Positions 48,344 through 57,508 are shown, numbered from the stretch's first letter. The stretch is DNA of 64,000 bases from Thiomicrorhabdus aquaedulcis (GCF_004001325.1 NZ_AP018722.1:1860001-1924000), one strand, 5' to 3'. Program-made: numbers and translations. Notes: a model not told the origin generated them from the sequence alone.

Positions 48344-49266
48344 AAGACTGCCTCGCGGGTTAAATCCATAAAGACTTCTTCAAGAGACGCATCACGTGTG
48401 CTCACATCACACACCGCCATGCCACTTTGATGCAACCAACCCAACATATCGGTCATAGAATGCTGTTTTTCAAGCCTAAAGACATACCCGTTAGACTCTT
48501 GCTCAACCAAACGCTCGGCCAGCGGTGCTATTAAACTTTCAGAACGCTGCTCAACCGATACTCTAATGTAGCGATATGGGTGTTTTGACAACAGCGCACT
48601 GGTTTTATCCAACGCTTTAATGGCACCGTTTTGCATAATCGCTACTTTATCGCACAGCGCTTCAGCTTCGTCTAAATAATGCGTGGTTAAAATAATGGTG
48701 TGCCCTTGTTGATGCAACTCTTTAGCAAACGCCCACAAGGTACGGCGCAAATCGACGTCTACGCCGGCCGTGGGTTCATCCAGCACCAATACGCGTGGCT
48801 TATGCACCAAAGCCATTGCAATTAATACTCGACGTTTCATGCCGCCCGATAACTGACTGGTGTTGGCATTCGCTTTGTCGCTCAGTGCCAAACGTTCCAG
48901 TAATTCGTTAATCCACTGGGTTTGTTGTGCGCCTTTAATGCCAAAATAACCCGACTGGAGTTGCAACAACTCCTTAATGGAAAAAAACGGGTCTGAAATT
49001 AACTCTTGCGGCACCAAACCTAAAAACCGTCGGGTTTGACGATACTCTTTAATGACATCACACCCTTTTACACGAATGTGACCACTGCTGGGAATAACCA
49101 GGCCTGACATGGCATTAATGAGGGTCGATTTTCCGGCACCATTAGGTCCTAGCAAACCAAAAAAAGCCCCCTCTTCAACATTAAAGGTAATGCCATTAAG
49201 CGCTGAAAATTGTCCATATTGTTTTGTGACCGCATAAAACTCAACCGCGGGGTTAGAGTGCATCAT
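48340..49266 (-). CDS. yadG: ABC transporter ATP-binding protein (YadG-like)
   Basis: ATPase of 308 residues with Walker A GPNGAGKST, signature LSGGMKRR, Walker B VLVLDEPTAGVD and switch TTHYLDEA, then a C-terminal extension of about 90 residues usual for ABC-2 exporters. Pairs with the overlapping permease gene. Partial palindrome at 49097-49108. Confidence 0.9.
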   Translation of the reverse strand: MMHSNPAVEFYAVTKQYGQFSALNGITFNVEEGAFFGLLGPNGAGKSTLINAMSGLVIPSSGHIRVKGCDVIKEYRQTRRFLGLVPQELISDPFFSIKELLQLQSGYFGIKGAQQTQWINELLERLALSDKANANTSQLSGGMKRRVLIAMALVHKPRVLVLDEPTAGVDVDLRRTLWAFAKELHQQGHTIILTTHYLDEAEALCDKVAIMQNGAIKALDKTSALLSKHPYRYIRVSVEQRSESLIAPLAERLVEQESNGYVFRLEKQHSMTDMLGWLHQSGMAVCDVSTRDASLEEVFMDLTREAVL

Positions 49267-49317
49267 TAACGATCCTTTGTTTAAATGTTAGACCTTAAAA
49301 CAAGCGGGTTAAAATAA

Positions 49318-49453
49318 GGAACCTTTGCACAAGTGAACGTACGCAAAAGATTGACAGAACAACAATCCACTCGCGCAACAACGTATGGTAAAAATGTGCT
49401 GTTTAAAAACTGACCAGGCCTGGTTGCTTTATTTTAAGACCTTTGCCCGACTG
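49318..49453 (+). repeat. Two decayed MITE ends in the yadG-mlaB space
   Basis: GGAACCTTTGCACAAGTG at 49318 and AAGACCTTTGCCCGACTG at 49436 both resemble the left MITE end, in the same orientation, so they are separate remnants rather than one element. A palindrome copy lies between them. The 234-bp space carries no gene. Confidence 0.5.
49413..49424. repeat. ACCAGGCCTGGT palindrome, copy 16
   Basis: Exact copy between mlaB and yadG, after the decayed MITE end at 49318. Confidence 0.9.
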
Positions 49454-49500
49454 AAGGTTAATAGCCTGCGGTTTAAAACCATTTAGCTCTTTTAACTGTT

Positions 49501-49791
49501 TTAACTCTTTTTAACGGCCGCTAAAATAGGTTCAAGCTGGTACAAACCCACTAAAGTTTTTAGCGTTTGCGGTAAATTAATAACCGTTATAGGACGTTGC
49601 GCTACACCGTACCAAGTCAAAAGTAAACTCAACATAGCACTGTCAGCGTGGGTAACCTGAGTAAAGTCAACTGTACCCACGCAATACGACAACCAATCTT
49701 GTTTTTTTAACAACAACGGCAACGTGTGCACGTTAACCACCGCAGGTAACGTTACACACTGGCTGTCTTTGTCAAAATGTATTTCGTTCAT
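49501..49791 (-). CDS. mlaB: STAS-domain protein MlaB
   Basis: Cytoplasmic protein of 96 residues with a STAS fold (VDFTQVTHADSAMLSLLLTW contains the usual Ser/Asp region). In the Mla complex it binds and stabilises the MlaF ATPase. Start overlaps mlaC by 4 bp, the usual mlaFEDCB order. Confidence 0.88.
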   Translation of the reverse strand: MNEIHFDKDSQCVTLPAVVNVHTLPLLLKKQDWLSYCVGTVDFTQVTHADSAMLSLLLTWYGVAQRPITVINLPQTLKTLVGLYQLEPILAAVKKS

Positions 49792-50465
49792 AACGAAGCA
49801 CTTTCCGAGCTGTTAAACGTTTTATTCTGGATATTCATTTGCTCCACAACAGCATCAACACCCATTTTTTCGAAGTCAGAAGCGTAGGCTTTTCGATAGT
49901 TTAGCAACATGCTAATCCCTTCAATAGCCACGTCATACACCATCCACTTTTGCGTGTCTTTGTCTACAAATAAACGATACACCACTTGGGTATTATTGCC
50001 ATCGGCTTGCAATACCTCGGTGGGAACAGTAACGCGATCAGCTTGCTCAACTTGCACTGTTTTAACCGTAACCGAAGTGATGTTAAGCTTAAGCAAACTT
50101 TGTGAGTAAGAGCGAATTAACGTGGTGGTAAACGCATCGGTAAAGGCCTTTTGTTGCGCCTCAGTGGTGGTACGCCAGTAATTACCCATAACATAACGTG
50201 CCATTCTAGACGTGTCTAGATAGGGCAAAACATACTGTTTGGCAAACGCCTTAATTTTTTCGGGCTGACCTTCAAGTTCAACTCGCTGCACATTAAGCGC
50301 ATCAATAATGCTGCTAGACACCTCTTGCATCATTTTACCTGGCTCGTCTTGCGCCACCGCCGCTGCATGGGCATGGGCATGCCCTAACAATAACCCTAGT
50401 ACACTGGCAACACCCACCAAACTCAAAAAACGACTTAGCCAATTTTTTTTATTTAACCCACTCAT
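49788..50465 (-). CDS. mlaC: Periplasmic phospholipid carrier MlaC
   Basis: 225-residue secreted protein with signal peptide (about 1-35, ending AHAHA-like). The mature part fits the MlaC/Ttg2D family: FAKQYVLPYLDTSRMARYVMGNYWR and KWMVYDVAIEGISMLLNYR. It moves phospholipids between the outer-membrane MlaA and inner-membrane MlaD. Confidence 0.93.
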   Translation of the reverse strand: MSGLNKKNWLSRFLSLVGVASVLGLLLGHAHAHAAAVAQDEPGKMMQEVSSSIIDALNVQRVELEGQPEKIKAFAKQYVLPYLDTSRMARYVMGNYWRTTTEAQQKAFTDAFTTTLIRSYSQSLLKLNITSVTVKTVQVEQADRVTVPTEVLQADGNNTQVVYRLFVDKDTQKWMVYDVAIEGISMLLNYRKAYASDFEKMGVDAVVEQMNIQNKTFNSSESASL

Positions 50466-50488
50466 ACTGATTCCTTATACGCGCTGTA

Positions 50489-50956
50489 TTAATCTTTGCT
50501 GTCACTGAATTTAACCAAAAACTGGCCAATTAAATCTTCAAGCACCAAGGCCGATTGCGTGAGTTGCAATGTAGCACCTTCTTTTAATAAATCGTCTTCG
50601 GAGCCCACTTCCAGTCCGATGTATTGTTCGCCCAACAATCCAGCGGTTAAAATAGAGGCTGCACTGTCCACCGGCAAAGCGTTGTAATCAGTGTAAATAC
50701 TCATTTGCACTCGCGCTTTATACGACTGGGAGTCCACTGCAATTTGCGTGACTCGCCCAACGACCACTCCGCTTATTTTAACCGGCGCACGCACTTTTAA
50801 CCCACCAATATTGTTAAATAACGCCGATACCTGATAGCTTGGACGCTCTTTAAGCGCACTGAAGTTACTCACCTGAAATGCAATCATTAACAACGCAAGC
50901 AGTGCCAAAAGCACCAACAACCCCACCCAAATTTCTACTTTCAACTGTCGTTTCAT
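50489..50956 (-). CDS. mlaD: MCE-domain protein MlaD
   Basis: 155 residues: one N-terminal membrane helix (about 10-30), a single MCE domain (about 38-118, with VSALFNNIGGLKVRAPVKISGVVVGRV) and a short tail. MlaD forms a hexameric ring on MlaFE in the periplasm. Slightly shorter than the Escherichia coli protein. Separated from mlaE by a MITE-like remnant. Confidence 0.93.
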   Translation of the reverse strand: MKRQLKVEIWVGLLVLLALLALLMIAFQVSNFSALKERPSYQVSALFNNIGGLKVRAPVKISGVVVGRVTQIAVDSQSYKARVQMSIYTDYNALPVDSAASILTAGLLGEQYIGLEVGSEDDLLKEGATLQLTQSALVLEDLIGQFLVKFSDSKD

Positions 50957-50990
50957 TGCATCACCTTGTTTTTAACCACGCCAAACACCG

Positions 50991-51098
50991 TTAAGACCTT
51001 TACACCCGTGAGTTGTCGGCCGAGATGCCCTTAAAGATATTAAATTTTCTGTCATTTTTATCTCGACCCCCGCAGGTCTAAAAGTAAAGGCCTCTTAA
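50991..51098. repeat. Decayed MITE-like element between mlaE and mlaD
   Basis: Imperfect inverted ends TTAAGACCTTTAC and GTAAAGGCCTCTTAA bound about 108 bp; the inside has no gene. The ends match the MITE family poorly (CCTTTGCAC changed to CCTTTACAC). The right end takes in the mlaE stop codon. Confidence 0.5.
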
Positions 51099-51879
51099 GC
51101 AAACATAAGAGACGTTAGTACAAAATCCAACCCTAACACGCCAAGGGACGAATGCACGACCGTACGAGTGGTCGCATTGCTCACCCCTTCGGACGTAGGA
51201 ATGGCATCGTGACCGTGGTACAGAGCCAAAATAGCAATTAATACTGCAAAAGCAATGGATTTTATCACACCGTTTAACACGTCCTCATGCCAATCGACTT
51301 GCGCGTTCATTTGCGACCAAAACGCCCCTTCGTCCACGCCTAACCAACCAACTGCCACCATGTAACCACCAAAATACCTAAGGCGGTAAACATGAGCGTG
51401 AGCATCGGCAGGGTAATAATAACCGCACAAAAACGCGGTGCATAAATATACTTTAGCGGGTCGATGGCCATCATTTCCAAAGCAGACAGCTGCTCGGTTG
51501 AGCGCATTAAACCAATCTCGGCCGTTAACGCCGAACCCGCTCGACCTGCAAACAATAATGCAGACACCACGGGCCCTAACTCGCGCAACAGTGATAACGC
51601 CGTCATACTGCCTACGGCTTCGGCCGAATTATAATCGACCAATACATTGTAGCCCTGCAAACTCAAGACCATGCCCACAAACAACCCAGCGGTCAAAATA
51701 ATGGGCAGTGACAGCACACCCGAAAAATACACTTGCTTTAACAGCAAATCAAACCGCCAAAACGCATAGGGAATGGCAGGAAACAACGACACCACAAAAA
51801 ACCATGCGCGTCCTAGCGCACTTAACAGCGCCAAAGTTTTGCCGCCCATTGTCGCTAATAAGGTTATGAAACTAGTCAT
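51095..51879 (-). CDS. mlaE: Phospholipid ABC transporter permease MlaE (one-base frameshift)
   Basis: Integral membrane permease of the MlaE/YrbE family. The first part reads normally through [42 protein letters not shown] and [14 protein letters not shown]. As written it stops after [14 protein letters not shown]. One extra C in the CC run at 51369-51370 (G on the coding strand) gives [23 protein letters not shown] and joins the downstream frame that ends at 51095. Restored length is about 262 residues, the family norm. The ATG at 51879 overlaps mlaF by 8 bp; a TTG at 51903 is the less likely start. Confidence 0.92.
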
Positions 51880-52720
51880 GGTTATTGGCTCGTGCAAAAT
51901 CAACAGAATTCGACTTACGGCTTAAAAACTGTAAATCTTGGGCGTATTGTTCATTGGGATAATGAAACGGAATAGGTCCGTCTGCCAACCCATTAATAAA
52001 TTGTTTTACAAAGCCATTGGTCTGAGCCTGCAAGTCTTCACGAGAACCTTGCGCGACCACTTTTCCTTCGGAAATAACAAAAATAAACTCGGCTATTTTC
52101 ATCACTTCGGCCACGTCATGCGACACCATAACACTGCTTAGACCCAAACTACTGTTAAGCTTTTTAATTAATTCTACCAACACCGCCATGGTAATTGGGT
52201 CTTGCCCTACAAAAGGCTCGTCGTAAAATACCATAGCCGGATCAAGCGCTATGGCACGCGCCAAAGCCACACGCCGTGCCATACCACCCGACAACTGTGA
52301 GGGCATTAAGGCTTTTGCGCCGCGCAAACCCACCGCTTGCAGTTTCATAAGCACCAATGCATGAATTAAAGTTTCGGGCAAGCCCGAATGCTCTCTAAGC
52401 GGAAACGCCACATTATCAAACACCGACAAATCGGTGAGTAACGCGCCACTTTGAAACAACATGCCCATCTTTTGACGCAATGCGTACAACTGAGTGCGCT
52501 TTAACGTGTGTACATTAACACCATCAACCCATATTTCGCCTGCATCGGGCGTAAGCTGGCCAGCAATAAGCTTAAGCAAAGTGGTTTTTCCCGAACCACT
52601 GGGCCCCATAATTGCAGTAATTTTACCTTTGGGGATGCTCAACGTTATATCGTCAAAAATCTTGCGATTACCCCGTAAAAAGGTCAAATTTTTAATTTCA
52701 ATAACGTTGTCAAATGACAT
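51872..52720 (-). CDS. mlaF: Phospholipid ABC transporter ATPase MlaF
   Basis: 282 residues with Walker A GPSGSGKTT, signature LSGGMARR and Walker B MVFYDEPFVGQDP, the Mla-specific FVGQDP variant. Powers retrograde phospholipid transport that keeps the outer leaflet of the outer membrane free of phospholipid. First gene of mlaFEDCB. The ATG at 52720 has AAGAG at 10 bases; a TTG at 52726 is an alternative. Confidence 0.94.
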   Translation of the reverse strand: MSFDNVIEIKNLTFLRGNRKIFDDITLSIPKGKITAIMGPSGSGKTTLLKLIAGQLTPDAGEIWVDGVNVHTLKRTQLYALRQKMGMLFQSGALLTDLSVFDNVAFPLREHSGLPETLIHALVLMKLQAVGLRGAKALMPSQLSGGMARRVALARAIALDPAMVFYDEPFVGQDPITMAVLVELIKKLNSSLGLSSVMVSHDVAEVMKIAEFIFVISEGKVVAQGSREDLQAQTNGFVKQFINGLADGPIPFHYPNEQYAQDLQFLSRKSNSVDFARANNHD

Positions 52721-52757
52721 ACCCAAAATACTCTTAATTCATGCCATCTTAAATAAC

Positions 52758-52778
52758 ATAAGACTTTTGCACGGATGG
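52758..52778 (+). repeat. Solo decayed MITE end upstream of mlaF
   Basis: ATAAGACTTTTGCACGGATGG resembles the MITE end (AGACCTTTGCACGAG) with changes and has no partner nearby. Confidence 0.4.
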
Positions 52779-52831
52779 ATGGTTGGCTAAGATGATTAAC
52801 AGGCTAATACCGCGCTGCTTTAAAAATGCCT

Positions 52832-53443
52832 TTAATACCCTAAAAATTCATTGACTGTTTTAGCGTTGGCAACCGCCAACATATCAACCTCTAAACCACC
52901 GACAATAAATACCACACCATTAGACTGCGGTGGCAAACTGGCTTTAAAGTCTTTAAGCAAGGCGGCTTGTTGTTTGCCCTGGGCAGGCAGTGTAAAAACG
53001 TATCCCAATGGTGCGCCCGAAACCCACACACCACTCGTCTGCCAGCACCAACCAGGTAACTTATAATTTTTAGACACCAAGGTAACAGATAGATTTTGCA
53101 AAGTTGTTGGCAATGGTAATGTCGGCATTTTCACATCATTAAACAAAACCAATCCGGCTAAAGCCGGGCTTAACTCATTTAAAATGGCCTCAATAACCTG
53201 AACTTTTTCATCGTTTAAGTCTGAGTCGACCGCCAAATAAAACCGAAACCCGCTAGCAAGGTCCAATCCTAAATCGCCCGCTAATGCATGCAATACATGG
53301 CCTTGCCAGGTCATCCACTGCTCTTGCGGCACCAATACCACATGATAAGCATTGGCGTAAAATTCAAAATACCACTCACTTGGCATGTCTTCTGGGTAAA
53401 ACGTACCCTCCCAAGAAGGGTGCAACCAGCCAAAAGTACCCAT
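52832..53443 (-). CDS. DUF72/YecE-like protein, divergent
   Basis: 203 residues. The start MGTFGWLHPSWEGTFYP fits the DUF72 N-terminus (GTSGW...W.G.FYP pattern) and the last part (GLEVDMLAVANAKTV) fits the end of that family, but the catalytic-looking centre is shorter than in YecE. A longer reading from 53629 is open only because the upstream MITE supplies 40-odd extra residues; those residues are MITE-derived and should not be included. The ATG at 53443 is the first start after the element. Confidence 0.65.
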   Translation of the reverse strand: MGTFGWLHPSWEGTFYPEDMPSEWYFEFYANAYHVVLVPQEQWMTWQGHVLHALAGDLGLDLASGFRFYLAVDSDLNDEKVQVIEAILNELSPALAGLVLFNDVKMPTLPLPTTLQNLSVTLVSKNYKLPGWCWQTSGVWVSGAPLGYVFTLPAQGKQQAALLKDFKASLPPQSNGVVFIVGGLEVDMLAVANAKTVNEFLGY

Positions 53444-53504
53444 TTGTAAATTTTCTAAATAATTCAATATTGCCTCAAAAAAACATGTCAATAAATTAAA
53501 CAAT

Positions 53505-53662
53505 GAGACCTTTGCACGAGTGAGGTGCGAGGAAAAATGAGATAAAATTTGCCTAATTGCGGCGGAAAACGCAGTGAATAGCGGGCTATTCGCAAGGTTT
53601 TCAACAAAAATAAGGTAAATTTTAGCCATTTTTTACCGTGCCTTGACTCGTGCAAAGGTCTC
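53505..53662 (-). mobile_element. MITE, 158 bp, upstream of the DUF72-like gene
   Basis: Ends GAGACCTTTGCACGAGTG and the near-complement ACTCGTGCAAAGGTCTC. ACAAT flanks both sides as a likely target duplication of five bases. The inside matches the 7015 element on the opposite strand over its whole length with scattered changes. No transposase. Its minus-strand frame reads into the DUF72-like gene and misleads start prediction. Confidence 0.88.
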
Positions 53663-53857
53663 ACAATGGTAAAGCCGGTCATTTTAACGTGAGTTAGATG
53701 AATAAACAGTAAAAATTGTTTTTTTACCACCTCGGTACTTTTAGTCTGATTAAATACTAGACCTAATAGGTCACAAATTTGTACACGCAAACGCCTAACA
53801 ATAAATAACACCCCTCTTTGCACAAATTTTCTTTATAATGTTCCAACATTTTTTATT
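53663..53857 (+). other. Upstream region of yrbG
   Basis: The space from 53444 to 53857 holds the MITE and then about 195 bp without a gene. A TATAAT at 53834-53839 is a plausible -10 for yrbG, but no good -35 is seen. Nothing else was found. Confidence 0.4.
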
Positions 53858-54865
53858 ATGAGCCCTGTCCAAATCATGTCAACTACCCTTTTACTGCCCA
53901 TTATTGCTCTTATTATCGGTTTGATTATCTTAGTATGGAGCTCGGATATTTTTATTGACGGCGCGGCAAGTACCGCAAAACATTTTAATATATCGCCTCT
54001 TATTATTGGAATAGTGGTGTTAGGTTTTGGCACCTCGATGCCAGAAATGCTAGTGTCTACCATGGCGGCATTAGACAACAGCCCAGGCATTGCCATTGGC
54101 AACGCAGTAGGCTCTAACATTGTTAACATTGGACTGGTGCTGGGCGTAACCGCTTTGATTGCACCCATTTTGGTTAAATCATCTTTGCTTAAACGTGAAC
54201 TGCCCGTATTGCTATTGGTGTCGCTGATTGCCTACGGCCTTATTTTAGACGGCACCTTGAGTGTCACAGATGGCATTATCTTAATCATCTTGCTGATAGC
54301 CACGTTAGTTTGGATGATTAAGGTGAATAAAAACATCGATCCCAGCGACCCATTAGCCGACGAAACATTAAGTGAAGTCAATTCTATGCCAACACTTTCA
54401 CTAAGAAAAGGCATCTTGTTTTTAATAATAGGCCTGACGATTTTAATTTTAAGCGCCAAAACCATGGTGTGGGGCGCGGTCGAAATTGCACACGCATTTG
54501 GTGTACCCGAACTGATTATTGGGCTTACCATTATTGCCGTAGGCACGAGCTTACCAGAACTGGCCGCATCGATATCGGCCGCGCTTAAAAATGAAGCCGA
54601 TTTGGTCATTGGTAACATTGTAGGTTCTAACTTATTTAACATTTTAGCGGTACTGGCCGTGCCGGCTATTTTGTCGCCTTCGACCCTCGACCGCAGTATA
54701 CTAACGGTCGATTTTCCAGTAATGCTGGGTTTTACCGCAGTAATGCTGCTAATGGCACTGCCGTATAAAGGACAAGCACTGGTCAACGCCCCCAAAGGTT
54801 TACTGCTTTCTTTGGCTTTTGTAGCCTATTTAGGCGTGTTGTACGTCCGCACAGTGACCGCCTAA
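53858..54865 (+). CDS. yrbG: Calcium/sodium antiporter, YrbG family
   Basis: Membrane exchanger of 335 residues with ten helices. The two alpha repeats are GFGTSMPEMLVS with GNAVGSNIVNIGLVLG, and AVGTSLPELAAS with GNIVGSNLFNILAVLA. Often the first gene of the kds-lpt cluster. A start at 53876 (MSTTLLLP) is also possible; neither has a good ribosome binding site. Known members exchange calcium or sodium for protons or each other. Confidence 0.9.
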   Translation: MSPVQIMSTTLLLPIIALIIGLIILVWSSDIFIDGAASTAKHFNISPLIIGIVVLGFGTSMPEMLVSTMAALDNSPGIAIGNAVGSNIVNIGLVLGVTALIAPILVKSSLLKRELPVLLLVSLIAYGLILDGTLSVTDGIILIILLIATLVWMIKVNKNIDPSDPLADETLSEVNSMPTLSLRKGILFLIIGLTILILSAKTMVWGAVEIAHAFGVPELIIGLTIIAVGTSLPELAASISAALKNEADLVIGNIVGSNLFNILAVLAVPAILSPSTLDRSILTVDFPVMLGFTAVMLLMALPYKGQALVNAPKGLLLSLAFVAYLGVLYVRTVTA

Positions 54866-54898
54866 CGCAACCACTTAATATTAAAAAAGAGACACACC

Positions 54899-55440
54899 AT
54901 GCACATAGCCGAGCATTTGCGCCAAAAAGCCCAAAAATTAAACTGTTAATTTTAGACGTAGACGGTGTGTTAACCAATAACTACCTAACCTACAGCGACG
55001 ACGGCCAAGAACACAAAGCGTTTTACACGCGCGACGGTCATGGCATGGTACTGTTGCAAAAAAGTAACGTGGATATTGCCATCATCACCGGACGTAAATC
55101 GCAATTAGTGGCGCATCGCATGCGCGATCTTAAAGTAAAGCATGTACATCAAGGCGTGCCCGACAAACTCCCAACTTTTCTTAAACTGGTCGACGAACTG
55201 GGCTTAAACCTAGAACAAATTGCTTACATTGGCGACGACATTATTGACCTACCTATTTTAAAACGAGTCGGGTTAAGCGTGACCCCACAAGATGGCGACA
55301 CCGAGGTTAAATCTCGCGTAGACTACACATCACCGTTTAACGGCGGCCAAGGTTGTGTGCGTGAAGTGTGCGAGATAATTATGCGCTCACAAGACACTTG
55401 GCAACAACACATGGACTTTTACTTAAGAGACTTAGATTAA
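54899..55440 (+). CDS. kdsC: KDO-8-phosphate phosphatase KdsC (one-base frameshift)
   Basis: HAD-type phosphatase that yields KDO for lipid A core. As written the frame breaks near the start. One extra A in the run AAAAA at 54933-54937 gives MHIAEHLRQKAQKIKLLILDVDGVLTNN, restoring the first HAD motif DVDG; later motifs are AIITGRKS, and GDDIIDLPIL. About 180 residues after correction, the normal size. kdsD, which usually comes before it, is absent: yrbG ends 33 bp upstream. Confidence 0.9.
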
Positions 55441-55486
55441 TATGCTCTCACGGTTAGTGCGTTTATCGCCACGGAGTGAATAAAAG

Positions 55487-56062
55487 ATGCGGTTGTCTCG
55501 ATTTAAATTTGTTCTCATTGCACTCAGCTTAGCCGGGGCAACGCTGTGGATTACCAAACATCAAAATCAAAACGCGACTCACTTAGCCAGCGCAAAGGCT
55601 CCTTTAAGTTACAGCTGGCAATCTAACCACAGCACCACTTGGCAAATAGACCGCGCCACTCCCCAAAAGCAAACGCTTATTTACACTCAACAAATGAACT
55701 ACCAAGACACCAGCCAGCGCAGTGACTTTAGTTACCCCTTTGTACTGCTAATCGACGCTCAACAGCACACTAAAATTCAAAGTCAAACCGGCTTTAGTGA
55801 ACACAATCAGATTATTCACTTTGAAAAAGAGGTATTAATTACCCAATTTGAGCCAAAAAACCCAGAACAAAATAAAACCCTAAGCACCCAAAGCATCACT
55901 TATAATGCGCAGACCAACCAGGTTAGCACAAGCGCACCGGTGGTTATAAAGCAACCGCAAGGCACGCTCACCGGAACCGGGTTAAACGCCAATTTAGAAA
56001 CGGGTTATTATCAACTTTTGTCCAATGTAACCGGCGTATATCAACCGCAATCCCAGCCTTAA
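55487..56062 (+). CDS. lptC: LPS export protein LptC
   Basis: Bitopic inner membrane protein of 191 residues; one N-terminal helix (about 6-24) then a beta-jellyroll periplasmic domain with ISFEKEVLITQ-like region and GTGLNANLETGYYQLLSNVTGVYQ, which fits the LptC end. Links the LptBFG ABC transporter to LptA. GGAG sits before the ATG. Between kdsC and lptA, the normal order. Confidence 0.88.
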   Translation: MRLSRFKFVLIALSLAGATLWITKHQNQNATHLASAKAPLSYSWQSNHSTTWQIDRATPQKQTLIYTQQMNYQDTSQRSDFSYPFVLLIDAQQHTKIQSQTGFSEHNQIIHFEKEVLITQFEPKNPEQNKTLSTQSITYNAQTNQVSTSAPVVIKQPQGTLTGTGLNANLETGYYQLLSNVTGVYQPQSQP

Positions 56063-56165
56063 TACGCAAGCAGCTTGATAATTGGGTTTAACTTTAAGGC
56101 TTAACTTTAGAACGTCCTTAAGGTCTTTTGGGATTTAATATAGGCTTTAATATAGGTTCACATTT

Positions 56166-56738
56166 ATGTCGCATTTAAAAACGCTTTTAACACTGGCTCT
56201 TATAAGCTATTTAGCCTATGCGCCCAAAGCACTGGCCGTAGAAACCCCTAAACCTTCCAATGTCCCCGACGAACAACAGCCCGTTCACATTTTGGCCGAC
56301 CGCCTAGAAGTCGATGAAGGCAAAGGCAAAAGCATTTACTCTGGCCACGTGATCATCACCCAAGGAAGCATGACCTTAACCGGTGAAACCATTACGGTAA
56401 TCCACCCCAATAACCAAGTACAAACCATTGTTTCGGTGGGCAAACCCTCTACGTTTAAACGCTTTAATCCAACTGACCAGGCCTGGTTAAAAGGTCACGC
56501 CAATCAAATTGACTATCACGCCATAAAAAACACCGTCTTATTACAAGGCAATGCACAGGTTGAACAACCTGGCGACCATATTATTAGTGGTCCACAATTA
56601 TTTTACGACATGGCTCAACAAACCCTAAAAGCGCAAAGTACCGCGCAAGAAAAACAACGTATTTCGGTGACTATTAACCCGGCAAGCGCACCAGAAGGCA
56701 GCGCAAAACCACCAGCAACACAAACGCCACAACCTTAA
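56166..56738 (+). CDS. lptA: LPS periplasmic bridge protein LptA
   Basis: 190 residues: signal peptide (about 1-24, ending ALAVE), then the OstA-like jellyroll (ILADRLEVDEGKGKSIYSGHVIITQGSMTLTGETI) and a Pro/Ala/Gln-rich tail. Forms the periplasmic filament that carries LPS to LptD. A palindrome copy is in the middle of the gene. Confidence 0.9.
   Translation: MSHLKTLLTLALISYLAYAPKALAVETPKPSNVPDEQQPVHILADRLEVDEGKGKSIYSGHVIITQGSMTLTGETITVIHPNNQVQTIVSVGKPSTFKRFNPTDQAWLKGHANQIDYHAIKNTVLLQGNAQVEQPGDHIISGPQLFYDMAQQTLKAQSTAQEKQRISVTINPASAPEGSAKPPATQTPQP
56476..56487. repeat. ACCAGGCCTGGT palindrome, copy 17, inside lptA
   Basis: Exact copy read as D-Q-A-W-L, the same peptide as in valS. Confidence 0.9.
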
Positions 56739-56787
56739 AGTTCAAGCACACTAGGCACCTCAACAACCTAATTCACAAGGCGACACT

Positions 56788-57508
56788 ATGGCGCATTTTT
56801 ACGCTCGCAACCTAGCCAAAAGCTACAAAAAAGACAAGTGGTCACCTCGGTCGATTTAGACGTGTACAGCGGTCAAGTGGTGGGGTTGCTAGGGCCAAAC
56901 GGCGCCGGTAAAACCACCACGTTTTATATGATGACGGGGCTTATTGAAAACGACAAAGGGCAAATCTTTTTAGACGACACTGAAATCAGCGCCCTGCCCA
57001 TTCACAAACGCGCCCAACTGGGCATTGGTTATTTACCTCAAGAAGCCTCGGTGTTTCGTAAACTCACCGTCACTCAAAACATTATGGCCATTTTAGAGAT
57101 GCGCCCAAATTTAACCCCCACACAACGCCAAACCTTGTTTGAAAACCTGGTAGACGATTTGCAAATAGGCCATATTTTAGACCAACCTGGCCAAGCCTTA
57201 TCGGGTGGCGAACGCCGTCGTGTAGAAATTGCCCGTGCACTTGCAATGGAGCCCAGTTTTATTTTACTGGACGAACCCTTTGCGGGCGTTGACCCTATTT
57301 CGGTTAAAGACATTCAAAACATCATCATTCACCTTAAACACAAAACATTGGGGTGCTCATTACCGACCACAACGTACGTGAAACCTTAGGCGTGTGCGAC
57401 CACGCCTACATTTTGCACGCGGGAACCATTTTAGCCTCTGGCACGCCCAGCGAAGTGTTAGAGCATGCAGAAGTACGCCGTGTTTACTTAGGCGAGCATT
57501 TCCAATAA
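56788..57508 (+). CDS. lptB: LPS export ABC transporter ATPase LptB (two one-base frameshifts)
   Basis: Cytoplasmic ATPase that drives LPS extraction. Motifs read well in the middle: Walker [18 protein letters not shown], Walker [14 protein letters not shown]. Two runs each need one extra base: AAAAAA at 56827-56832 (gives [19 protein letters not shown]) and GGGG at 57350-57353 (gives [26 protein letters not shown] and an end at 57508 in RVYLGEHFQ). After correction about 240 residues, the family length. An essential gene, so both breaks are almost surely sequence errors. rpoN, which often follows, is absent. Confidence 0.93.

Noticed and set aside
52832-53629. 265-residue form of the DUF72-like protein
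   Set aside because: The first 62 residues come mostly from the MITE and are absent from the family pattern; the start at 53443 is better.
53488-53823. Open frame of 111 codons across the MITE at 53505
   Set aside because: Reads through the element with no start signal and no known family.
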